Made by a program: the position numbers and the translations under genes. A stretch of DNA of 12,893 bases from Phycisphaerae bacterium (GTDB taxonomy: Bacteria; Planctomycetota; Phycisphaerae; Sedimentisphaerales; SG8-4). The stretch covers positions 1-12,893 of the forward strand of contig JAUVYQ010000075.1 in assembly GCA_030603035.1 (NCBI GenBank). Reading direction: 5' to 3'. A model generated the notes under the pieces. The model had not been told where the DNA came from. It was given only the letters and a program-made list of their open reading frames with translations, and did not search any database. Position 1 is the stretch's first letter; every line of letters begins with the position of its first letter. Positions 6,260 to 12,204 of the stretch are shown here, one piece after another.

Positions 6260-8299
6260 TTAACGCAGCTTTTCCATTCGGCTGATAAGCTCATCACCGA
6301 GTGTTGTCTTGCTGGTTATATGTTTTTCGATTTCAGAAACGAAACTATTTTCTTCAAATGTCCCCCTAACCTGTTCAAAATCGCTATGTTTCGTTTCCTC
6401 CTCGCCGTCAAGGCCAAATCCGGTTTGAGCAGTAGCGGCAAATTCTTTTTGGGCGTCGGCATAAAGCATATGGTCAAGTTCTACGACGGCCGTCTTCCAT
6501 TTCGTTACCAGTTCAATAATATCGTCTGCTGTTATTTTTTCGACCCTTTTGCCCAGACGCTCCTGTAAAATGTTTGCCGCCCAGGCCCACTCATACGCAG
6601 GATAATTCTCATACATCGACTGAAAAGCTTCTGTTGTCTGCTCCAGTGTGCTAATAGTACCGTTTTCGATGTCACCGAGCATTTTTTTTACGCTTTCTTC
6701 CGGAGCGAACAAACCGGCCAGGTCCACCCATTTGCCTGGCCCTATGTTAGTTTCCGGCGACAACGCCGCTTGAAGTTCATCAACGCTTTTGAATCCGGCT
6801 TTCGACGGATTTTCCAATCGCTTAATTAAACAATTGCCCAGGAATTTATCAATACCTATCTCGTAGAATCTAATGCCTCTGTCCAGCGATGAGTTCTTAA
6901 TCTTGACACTGTGGTAGGTAAAGTATTCTGTGCTTTCGCCGGAAGTTGCTTTAAGGTTCGCAAGCAGCCGGCAGCCGTTGAGCATTTTTTGAATTGTATA
7001 GGGGCTTAAAAGCTTGAAGTTTATGTAGTCAAGCTTTTTGAGACTTTTTCGCCTGTCGCGCTTCGGCCATTTTCGAGCATCTCGAACGGTCCCTACGCTG
7101 CGCAAATTCACTCCGGGGACAAGAATGCTTTCGTCTTCGTGCTCAATCAAGTATGAAAAAGGCAAATCGGAGGTATCTGAGTTCCTATAGTGTCTGCCCA
7201 TCACAACGGTAAACGCCCCAACCTTTGCCGGCCAGAGCATATATGAATCGCTGGCGGTCTTCGAGCCCCTTTCGACCACTCCCTGATGGACCGGGCCCAG
7301 TTTGTACATATGATTACTCTGGTTCGTTCCGCTGCCGGCGTTTATAAAGGAAAACAGCCCGGCAATCAACAAGGTGGATTTATGATGCGTTACGGTGTAG
7401 GGCCCGGCAAATATCGCGCACGCCTCGCCGTGGAAACCGCCGCAGTTAGCAAAATATACCGAGTTTTCCGCAGAATACTGCTTGGCTAACACGGTGCCCT
7501 GGCCTACAAAACATTTGCATATTATTGTGCCGTCGGTAATCTTTGAGCCGCTGCAGCAAATAAAATCTTCTGCGAAAACGCCGGGACCAATATAAACAGG
7601 GTCTTCCGGACAGCTATTGATTGAGCCGTTCTCCAATCTGTTAGCCCCCTCTATCACGCTTGCGGGACCTACTTTGACGTTCTTGATAATTCGGCAGTTT
7701 ATAAGTTTTGCACCTGCCCCCAATACTCCCATTGGCGAGGTTACAGACCTGGTGTAGTTAGCGATCATTTTTTGCAGGTTTTCAATTACTTTCGGCCTGT
7801 GGCGATAAAATGCGATTATATAAGCAGTATGGGCGGATAAATGGTCGTAAATGGGTATTTCTCTGCCCCCGGCCTCATTAACAACAGCGACTTCCGTGCC
7901 ATTACCAAATGAGCTTTCGCCTTCAACGGCAAGCAAATCAATATTTTCGATTAGGACGTCATCTTCGATTATGTAGTTGGCAATATAATTTCTGATTTGG
8001 TCGATATATACATTATTGCCGATTGTGCAGTTGTGGATTGTTGCGTTACTGATTCCCGTTGGCTTCGTTACGCCGCCGAAAAAGGACACTCGCTTTTCAA
8101 ACACGCCTAACTTTACGTTGCCGGAAAAGTGCGTCGATTTTACTCTCCCCGCGTCAAAACCCTCGGCAACCTGAACCTTTGACCAATCATTACAACTGCA
8201 GCCCCGGCTGGTTAGCTTGGCAATTTCCTCGGAAGATAATGGACGCGTTCCCGAACGCATCTTATCGCGTTTGGGGTTTCGACGGAATCCTGATGTCAT
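6260..8299 (-). CDS. DUF4954-family beta-helix protein (putative amino-sugar enzyme)
   Basis: A 679-residue protein matching my memory of the DUF4954 family from Bacteroidota and Planctomycetota. Residues 18-40 (LSSEEIAKLTSRGCSCNDWS) are the typical opening. Residues 55-285 carry imperfect hexapeptide repeats such as ATIHNCTIGNNVYID and KLINCRIIKNVKVGPASVIEG, expected of a left-handed parallel beta-helix as in GlmU- or LpxA-type acyltransferases. Residues 286-385 form a His/Asn-rich block (FANCGGFHGEACAIFAGPYT, THHKST, NAGSGTNQSNHMYKLGPVHQ, GRHYRNSD) that looks like the active site. Residues 400-679 are largely helical with no recognised catalytic motif. There is no signal peptide. The ATG at 8297-8299 has AGAGG about 7 bases upstream; Met14 is an alternative. 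It is cotranscribed with nagB, suggesting a step on glucosamine-type sugar phosphates or nucleotides. Family call fairly sure; reaction unknown. Confidence 0.85.
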   Translation of the reverse strand: MTSGFRRNPKRDKMRSGTRPLSSEEIAKLTSRGCSCNDWSKVQVAEGFDAGRVKSTHFSGNVKLGVFEKRVSFFGGVTKPTGISNATIHNCTIGNNVYIDQIRNYIANYIIEDDVLIENIDLLAVEGESSFGNGTEVAVVNEAGGREIPIYDHLSAHTAYIIAFYRHRPKVIENLQKMIANYTRSVTSPMGVLGAGAKLINCRIIKNVKVGPASVIEGANRLENGSINSCPEDPVYIGPGVFAEDFICCSGSKITDGTIICKCFVGQGTVLAKQYSAENSVYFANCGGFHGEACAIFAGPYTVTHHKSTLLIAGLFSFINAGSGTNQSNHMYKLGPVHQGVVERGSKTASDSYMLWPAKVGAFTVVMGRHYRNSDTSDLPFSYLIEHEDESILVPGVNLRSVGTVRDARKWPKRDRRKSLKKLDYINFKLLSPYTIQKMLNGCRLLANLKATSGESTEYFTYHSVKIKNSSLDRGIRFYEIGIDKFLGNCLIKRLENPSKAGFKSVDELQAALSPETNIGPGKWVDLAGLFAPEESVKKMLGDIENGTISTLEQTTEAFQSMYENYPAYEWAWAANILQERLGKRVEKITADDIIELVTKWKTAVVELDHMLYADAQKEFAATAQTGFGLDGEEETKHSDFEQVRGTFEENSFVSEIEKHITSKTTLGDELISRMEKLR

Positions 8300-8410
8300 T
8301 TTCGCACCTCTCTTTTAGCCTTTTAGCTGATCAGCACCGGCAATATTAAAACCATCATTTCTATGTCGTCAGAAAAATGTTTAATGTTCAGCGCTTAATT
8401 TGGCAAAGAG

Positions 8411-8439
8411 AATATACGGATTGTAGTCCCATAAATCAA
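8411..8439 (-). promoter_or_regulatory. Sigma70-type promoter for the DUF4954-nagB operon
   Basis: On the minus strand TTGATT, a 17-base spacer, TATATT (four and five consensus matches). The start would be near 8404, about 105 bases before the ATG at 8299. Pattern-based prediction. Confidence 0.5.
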
Positions 8440-8989
8440 GATATTTAAGCCAATTCTTATAGGGTAGTTCATTTTTCGTTTTGCTAAAGCCTGACTATTG
8501 ATGTCTGTGTTGAAAATGGAACTCATGTACGTTGAATCAGCCTGAAATCTGCCTTTTCGGCTTGTCCGGCTTGGCTATGAATTTGGCTGTTCCATTATCT
8601 ATACAGTTCTCAATAAGATAGTGTGGCACGAAAACAATGCGCCTCCGGGCAACCGCGCGAATCGACCGGCTTTTGAGCGTCTGCACACACTTCTTCACAG
8701 CATTTCGGTAATTTGTAGTTGATTTATCTGTCGGTTGGTTGAAGTTTTTACTTTGGAACGGTTCTCCGAAAAGCCCCCTAAACTAATAATTTAGTCACCC
8801 CAGCCGGTGTCACAAAAATAAATTACGAAATTTTTGGCAAAATTTGGAGTAATCTGTTGGTCGCTGCCGATGTTTATCGTATAAGGCAATTATACTCTCT
8901 TTGGGCAATCATCTGCGGATTTTCCGAGTTGTTTTCGGGACCCCCATTTTGCAATACGTCGCGAAACGGGAACCCTCAAGGATGGAACT
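8440..8989. other. Intergenic region between divergent genes
   Basis: No gene with an ATG start, RNA gene or mobile element is recognisable in this stretch. It contains the plus-strand promoter candidate at 8857-8885, AT-rich tracts, and one minus-strand open frame (8537-8698 from a GTG, open back to about 8775). That frame would encode a basic peptide beginning VKKCVQTLKSRSIRAVARRR, but it has no ribosome binding site and no homologue I recognise. Confidence 0.6.
8857..8885 (+). promoter_or_regulatory. Possible promoter for the amidase-like gene
   Basis: TTGGTC, 17 bases, TATAAG. The -10 matches five of six bases, the -35 only three. It would give a leader of about 98 bases to the ATG at 8990. 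Confidence 0.4.
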
Positions 8990-9538
8990 ATGTCAAATCA
9001 GCCAAGGGTGGCGAAGGTTTTGGCAGCACTGCTGGTTTCAATGACAACCGGGGCAATGGTCTTGATGGCTCTGGGCAATAATCCTCCCTCTGCAGGTCTG
9101 TTTTCTCTTGCCGTCTTTAATGAGCTTGGTCCTGCCAAGAAGGCCATTCGCTCTCGAGCTGCTCAGTCCCCCGGACGCTGGAACTGCATCGAAATTTACT
9201 ATAGCGGCACTAAAGCCGGCAACATTGAGCAGTTGGCCTCGTTGAGTGGCCTGGCCGGTCCCGAGGATATCAACTGCCACTTTGTTGTCTGCAACGGCCT
9301 CGGCGGCGGCAACGGCCGGATACAATCAACCGAAAAATGGCAAAGACAGTGGTCAAGCATACCAGGACGAACCTGGTACGGCAATGGTCAGACCATCCGC
9401 ATCTGCGTTGTAGCTGATGGCAAAACCGCCCATCCAACCGACTTTCAGATAAAAAGCATAGAGGCACTTGTAGAAGCGCTATACAGAAAGTTCTCCATTC
9501 AGCCCGGATCCATCTACTACCCCGGCGATTGGCGGTAG
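8990..9538 (+). CDS. Membrane-anchored amidase_2/PGRP-like protein, zinc ligands apparently lost
   Basis: 182 residues. An N-terminal hydrophobic segment (about 9-29, LAALLVSMTTGAMVLMALG) predicts a signal anchor or Sec signal. From residue 63 the chain follows the N-acetylmuramoyl-L-alanine amidase type 2 / peptidoglycan recognition pattern: WNCIEIYYSGTKAGN (64-78) where active enzymes read I-x-I-H-H-S/T-A-T; HFVVCNGLGGGNGRIQ (97-112); WQRQ (117-120); TIRICVVADG (135-144) for the usual I-G-I-C-L-V-G; HPTDFQIKSIEALVEALYRKF (148-168); and IYYPGDWR at the end, where active members have G-H-x-D. The zinc-binding His of the first strand is Tyr70/Tyr71 and the later His is Tyr176/177, and the chain stops soon after. 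It is therefore probably non-catalytic, perhaps a wall-binding or inhibitor-like relic. The ATG has AAGGA 7 bases upstream. It is alone on this strand and ends at the hairpin terminator. Confidence 0.75.
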   Translation: MSNQPRVAKVLAALLVSMTTGAMVLMALGNNPPSAGLFSLAVFNELGPAKKAIRSRAAQSPGRWNCIEIYYSGTKAGNIEQLASLSGLAGPEDINCHFVVCNGLGGGNGRIQSTEKWQRQWSSIPGRTWYGNGQTIRICVVADGKTAHPTDFQIKSIEALVEALYRKFSIQPGSIYYPGDWR

Positions 9539-9599
9539 CAACGCCACATAATAAACGCGTGGGATAGGTTGCTGTCTGAAGTTTCGTTTCCATATTAAA

Positions 9600-9632
9600 A
9601 CCGGATGGGCATCTATCAGATGCACATCCGGT
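9600..9632. terminator. Bidirectional intrinsic terminator
   Basis: A 15-bp stem with a single mismatch (ACCGGATGGGCATCT at 9600-9614 against AGATGCACATCCGGT at 9618-9632) and a three-base loop. It lies between two convergent genes, with CATTTTAT after it on the plus strand and TTTTAATA after it on the minus strand, so it can end transcripts from both sides. The U-runs are short. Confidence 0.8.
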
Positions 9633-9720
9633 CATTTTATGCAGGGCTGTTACTTACTAAACAGCGTTCCAACTATTTTTGGCGTGGCTTTTCAACTGCC
9701 GGCCAAAATCTCGTCCTGGC

Positions 9721-10437
9721 CTAATCCGTCTCCGGCCCCGGAGCTCTCCACCATGGACACCACGGCCCCGGAACACCTCGGCCCAATCCGCCCATACCTC
9801 TGCCTTGGAAGCCTCGGCCCAATCCTCTCATACCTCTGCCTTGGAGATCTCGACCCCATCCGCCCATACCTCTGCCTCTGCCTTGGAAACCTCGGCCCAA
9901 TCCTCTCATGCCTCTGCGTTGCATCAGCGGGCCTGGTCTGTCTGTATCTTTGGGCGGCGCCTTACGTATTTCAGGGCGTCCTTTCTTCGCGCCGGGCCGT
10001 GCTGCTTCAGGTCTGCCGCGGACACCTCGCCCGGTTTCGCCGGGAGCAGTTCTTGCTTTTTGCATTCTTTGCCTGAGCTGATTCATCTTCCTGATTAATT
10101 GCCCCATCTTTTCCCTGTCGTTTTCCCGGTAGGCCTTTGTGAGTTCGTCTAACAATCTGCCAGCCCCCTCTTGCATAGGCCCCTCTTGCCCGGGGCGGAG
10201 CTGCTGGAGCTTACCACGCACAGTTTCTCTAACTGCCCTTAGCCGGCGCCTTTGCTGCATACCCTCCATACGCCCGCGACCAGCTTCTTCACCTGCTCTT
10301 TGTCTACGAAGCTGCTCCACCTGGCCTTTTTGTTCTTCCTCTGCTTCAGGCCTGCCTATTTTTTCCTGGGCGATAAGATTTTCAGCTCCCACAAGCAAAA
10401 CCACCGCCACAACACCCAACATAATCTTCTTTAACAT
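9721..10437 (-). CDS. Secreted Arg/Gly-rich protein with coiled-coil and 12-residue repeats
   Basis: 238 residues; I do not recognise a family. Residues 1-24 (MLKKIMLGVVAVVLLVGAEN, then LIAQ) are a Sec signal peptide with a plausible cut after IAQ or nearby. Residues 27-130 are charged and Gln/Arg/Glu-rich, low in hydrophobics except LLDELTKAYRENDREKMGQL (95-114), likely helical or coiled coil. Residues 131-170 are basic and Pro-rich. Residues about 172-224 are four near-copies of a 12-residue unit (GMRGLGRGFQGR type), encoded by the DNA repeats at 9777-9926. The whole is strongly cationic, so binding to a polyanion (nucleic acid, wall or acidic polysaccharide) is possible; this is inference. 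AAAGGAG sits 6 bases before the ATG and a promoter candidate lies at 10519-10547. Ribosome binding site, signal peptide and terminator together support a real gene despite the low complexity. Confidence 0.8.
   Translation of the reverse strand: MLKKIMLGVVAVVLLVGAENLIAQEKIGRPEAEEEQKGQVEQLRRQRAGEEAGRGRMEGMQQRRRLRAVRETVRGKLQQLRPGQEGPMQEGAGRLLDELTKAYRENDREKMGQLIRKMNQLRQRMQKARTAPGETGRGVRGRPEAARPGAKKGRPEIRKAPPKDTDRPGPLMQRRGMRGLGRGFQGRGRGMGGWGRDLQGRGMRGLGRGFQGRGMGGLGRGVPGPWCPWWRAPGPETD
9777..9926. repeat. Four tandem copies of a 36-bp coding repeat
   Basis: Copies at 9777-9812, 9813-9848, 9849-9890 and 9891-9926. They share the core CTCGGCCCAATCC (CTCGACCCCATCC in copy 3) followed by CATACCTCTGCCTTGGA with few changes. 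Copy 3 has an extra 6 bp (CTCTGC doubled), making 42 bp, so the reading frame is kept. Copies 2 and 4 share TCTCAT where 1 and 3 have CGCCCAT, suggesting duplication of a two-unit block. The array encodes the Gly/Arg-rich C-terminus of the overlapping gene. Confidence 0.9.
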
Positions 10438-10518
10438 TTCTTGCTCCTTTCCAAATTATGGTTTCCTTCCGGTCTGCCATACCGGATTTCCAAAGATACA
10501 GACGGATTCAGGGAGGGT

Positions 10519-10547
10519 ATTATTGCAGTTTTGGGAAAATTTCGCAA
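10519..10547 (-). promoter_or_regulatory. Possible promoter for the Arg/Gly-rich secreted protein gene
   Basis: On the minus strand TTGCGA, 17 bases, AATAAT (four and five consensus matches), about 75 bases ahead of the ATG at 10437. The leader contains a small stem (TCCGGT and ACCGGA around CTGCCAT, about 10470-10489). Confidence 0.4.
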
Positions 10548-10574
10548 AAAATATGAAAAAAATGGTATAATCCC

Positions 10575-11117
10575 CTACCTTTTTAGCCAATCCGGAAGCT
10601 GAATGCCTTTCGTCGGGCTGTCTATGCCGGGAGCATACGGCTTGAGATCGAGGACCGGGCTGCCGTCAAAGGCGTCGATCTTCTCGATGTGAACTACCCC
10701 GCCTTTAACCGAAAGAATCTTGCACAGGCTCAGGGCAATTAGATTGGGCCGAACGGGCGCGCGGCAGGCGAAGACGCCCACTTTACAGACGAGTGGATTT
10801 TTCTTGTTCCCCCGCGGATGGACCTGAAGGATGCTTCGTTTTCGGGGCGTATCGTTCTTGTCAAACCAATAAAGCACCCACACGTGTGAAAAGCCGTCCA
10901 ACCCTTTGAGTGCATCTGCGTACCTGTCAAAAATCCGCAGCCGCACTGACTTGTCCTTCTTCTCTACCCTGCCAACAGGATATAATTTGAAAAACGCTTT
11001 CGCCCCCTCTTCTTCCACGGTCTCCGCTTCTGTCAGGTTGCTGCCAAACGCTCCTACGGTGACACAGGCAGCCATCCCCATGCTCTTCAAAAACAAATCG
11101 CGTCTTGAAATGTCCAT
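10575..11117 (-). CDS. TrmO/TsaA-like protein with N-terminal Tat signal
   Basis: Residues 40-180 match the TrmO (TsaA/YaeB) beta-barrel family, whose E. coli member uses SAM to N6-methylate t6A37 of tRNA. Visible motifs: DGFSHVWVLYWFD (74-86), HPRG (100-103), GVFACRAPVRPNLIALS (114-130; usual form GxFAxRSPxRPNPIGLS), DAFDGSPVLDLKPYAPGIDS (148-167). The family-typical Ser of RSP is Ala here and the Pro-Ile-Gly is Leu-Ile-Ala, mild departures. Residues 1-31 (MDISRRDLFLKSMGMAACVT) have a twin-arginine pattern, hydrophobic core and small residues, predicting Tat export or lipid-free anchoring, unexpected for a tRNA enzyme. AAGGA is 8 bases before the ATG at 11117. It follows the exported-type methyltransferase gene by 177 bp in the same direction. 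The fold is well supported; an extracytoplasmic role or other substrate is inference. Confidence 0.88.
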   Translation of the reverse strand: MDISRRDLFLKSMGMAACVTVGAFGSNLTEAETVEEEGAKAFFKLYPVGRVEKKDKSVRLRIFDRYADALKGLDGFSHVWVLYWFDKNDTPRKRSILQVHPRGNKKNPLVCKVGVFACRAPVRPNLIALSLCKILSVKGGVVHIEKIDAFDGSPVLDLKPYAPGIDSPTKGIQLPDWLKR

Positions 11118-11238
11118 AGCAGGTTCCTTTCAAGTTCGAGTTCACGGTTTTATGCATAATGACACAATAACATAAAGGTTCTCCTTAACCCTCTCCAATC
11201 AATCATCGGTGTGCTCGACCACGGACTTGTTTTTCCGA

Positions 11239-11260
11239 GGCAAAACCTCTCTGTTTTGCC
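11239..11260. repeat. Perfect 8-bp stem-loop between the two methyltransferase-fold genes
   Basis: GGCAAAAC (11239-11246) and GTTTTGCC (11253-11260) around CTCTCT, about 35 bases after the upstream gene's stop on the minus strand. No T-run follows on either strand, so it is not a classical terminator. It could stabilise the 3' end or attenuate read-through. Confidence 0.55.
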
Positions 11261-11294
11261 GGACGTCGGGAACCTTCGCATCCTGTTTCGGTTT

Positions 11295-12008
11295 CTACCG
11301 TGTCGGCTCGGGCTGGAAAAGGTCTTTCTGTACGAAAATAGCAATGTAGTGACGTGTGCCGCTTATCAGTTCGTAGCGGATAGGAATCCAGCCGGCCTCC
11401 TCAGCCTGCTTTGACAATTGGCTTAGTGACACAGCGTGCGATGTATGCCGACCTATGAGCTCGGCGTATCTCTCAATCACACATACACGGCCGGTGGGCT
11501 TGATGACCTCCCGCAGGTGACGCAGGTAATCGACGCGGCCATCGGGTTTCAAATGATGATAGACCATCGAGAAAAACGCCAGATCACAGGAGTTTTCCGT
11601 CAGATTGGTACTGTCGGTGTCACACAAATAGGGCTTGATCTGCGGTATATCCGCACACTTTCCCTTCATCCGACTGACTTTCTTTTCTTCGACCTCTGAG
11701 GCGTGAATAATGCCCTTGTCGCCGACGAATTTGGCCATGTGCTCCGCCCACCAGCCGTCGCCGGCGCCGATGTCCACAACGACGTCTCCCGGTCTCAAAT
11801 CCAGTTCTTTAAGGATGTACTTGCTCTTAGCACGAAACGGGTAGCCGGAACCATCAGCACGTGCATATTGCTTCGGGTCGGTAACCCGGGTACTCCGCCA
11901 CTCCGCTAGGGGACGCCTTACGGCGGAGTCCGTGGAGGTTGCCCCAGGCGAACTACCCAAAGCAGCGATAAGAGTCAAGACCGTGAGTAGTCGACTTATT
12001 CTTCGCAT
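11295..12008 (-). CDS. Class I SAM-dependent methyltransferase with signal peptide
   Basis: 237 residues. Residues 1-25 (MRRISRLLTVLTLIAALGSS) form a Sec-type signal with a likely cut around PGATS. Then comes a Rossmann methyltransferase domain: motif I VVVDIGAGDGWWAEHM (76-91), acidic post-I residue in HASEVEE (Glu105), CDLAFFSMVYHHL (141-153) as motif II/III, and GRVCVIE (173-179) as the next strand. The C-terminus (SGTRHYIAIFVQ) resembles the closing beta-hairpin of the Methyltransf_11/25 group. The substrate cannot be told. AAGGAG stands 7 bases before the ATG at 12006-12008, so the start with signal peptide is well supported. It is upstream of, and probably cotranscribed with, the Tat-signal TrmO-like gene. 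SAM is not normally available outside the cytoplasm, so the predicted export is puzzling. Confidence 0.88.
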   Translation of the reverse strand: MRRISRLLTVLTLIAALGSSPGATSTDSAVRRPLAEWRSTRVTDPKQYARADGSGYPFRAKSKYILKELDLRPGDVVVDIGAGDGWWAEHMAKFVGDKGIIHASEVEEKKVSRMKGKCADIPQIKPYLCDTDSTNLTENSCDLAFFSMVYHHLKPDGRVDYLRHLREVIKPTGRVCVIERYAELIGRHTSHAVSLSQLSKQAEEAGWIPIRYELISGTRHYIAIFVQKDLFQPEPTR

Positions 12009-12022
12009 GGTCGGTCTCCTTA

Positions 12023-12046
12023 GTTATGTTGGAAACTGTTATGTTG
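12023..12046. repeat. Direct repeat just upstream of the methyltransferase start
   Basis: GTTATGTTG occurs at 12023-12031 and again at 12038-12046, a 15-bp period, ending 15 bases before the gene start. It could be a tandem regulator site or chance duplication. Confidence 0.4.
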
Positions 12047-12098
12047 AACTTTTGACATTTTAGTTTCGTCTCTGTTGCGCTGGACCGCACAGCGTCTC

Positions 12099-12131
12099 CC
12101 CCTTGCTTTCTGCCGAAGGCAGAAAAAGGGG
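12099..12131. repeat. Strong hairpin downstream of the permease
   Basis: An uninterrupted 8-bp stem TTTCTGCC/GGCAGAAA (12107-12125) with a three-base loop, extended by CCCCTT/AAGGGG across a two-base bulge. No T-run on the minus strand side. Likely a 3' UTR or leader structure. Confidence 0.6.
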
Positions 12132-12159
12132 TGGGTACCTTCGTTGACATCCTCGACCT

Positions 12160-12199
12160 CCCTACCAAAAGAGCTTCGGCTCACGCCGTTTTGGTGGGG
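12160..12199 (-). terminator. Probable terminator of the permease gene
   Basis: Starting a few bases after the permease stop: CCCTACCAAAA (12160-12170) pairs with TTTTGGTGGGG (12189-12199) with one wobble. Inside is a GAGC/GCTC stem closing a four-base loop (12171-12182). On the minus strand the inner stem is followed by TTTTGG, only four Ts, so termination strength is uncertain. Confidence 0.5.
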
Positions 12200-12204
12200 G
12201 GTTT

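Noticed and set aside
8857..9081. Plus-strand 74-codon frame upstream of the amidase-like gene
   Set aside because: Overlaps the better supported gene at 8990 in another frame and starts inside the promoter candidate.
9777..9926. Repeat array considered as a CRISPR
   Set aside because: Units are contiguous with no unique spacers, and the array is in-frame coding sequence.
9639..10098. Long plus-strand Pro/Ser-rich frames
   Set aside because: Antisense of the Arg/Gly repeat gene; the repeats keep several frames open. The minus-strand gene has the ribosome binding site and signal peptide.
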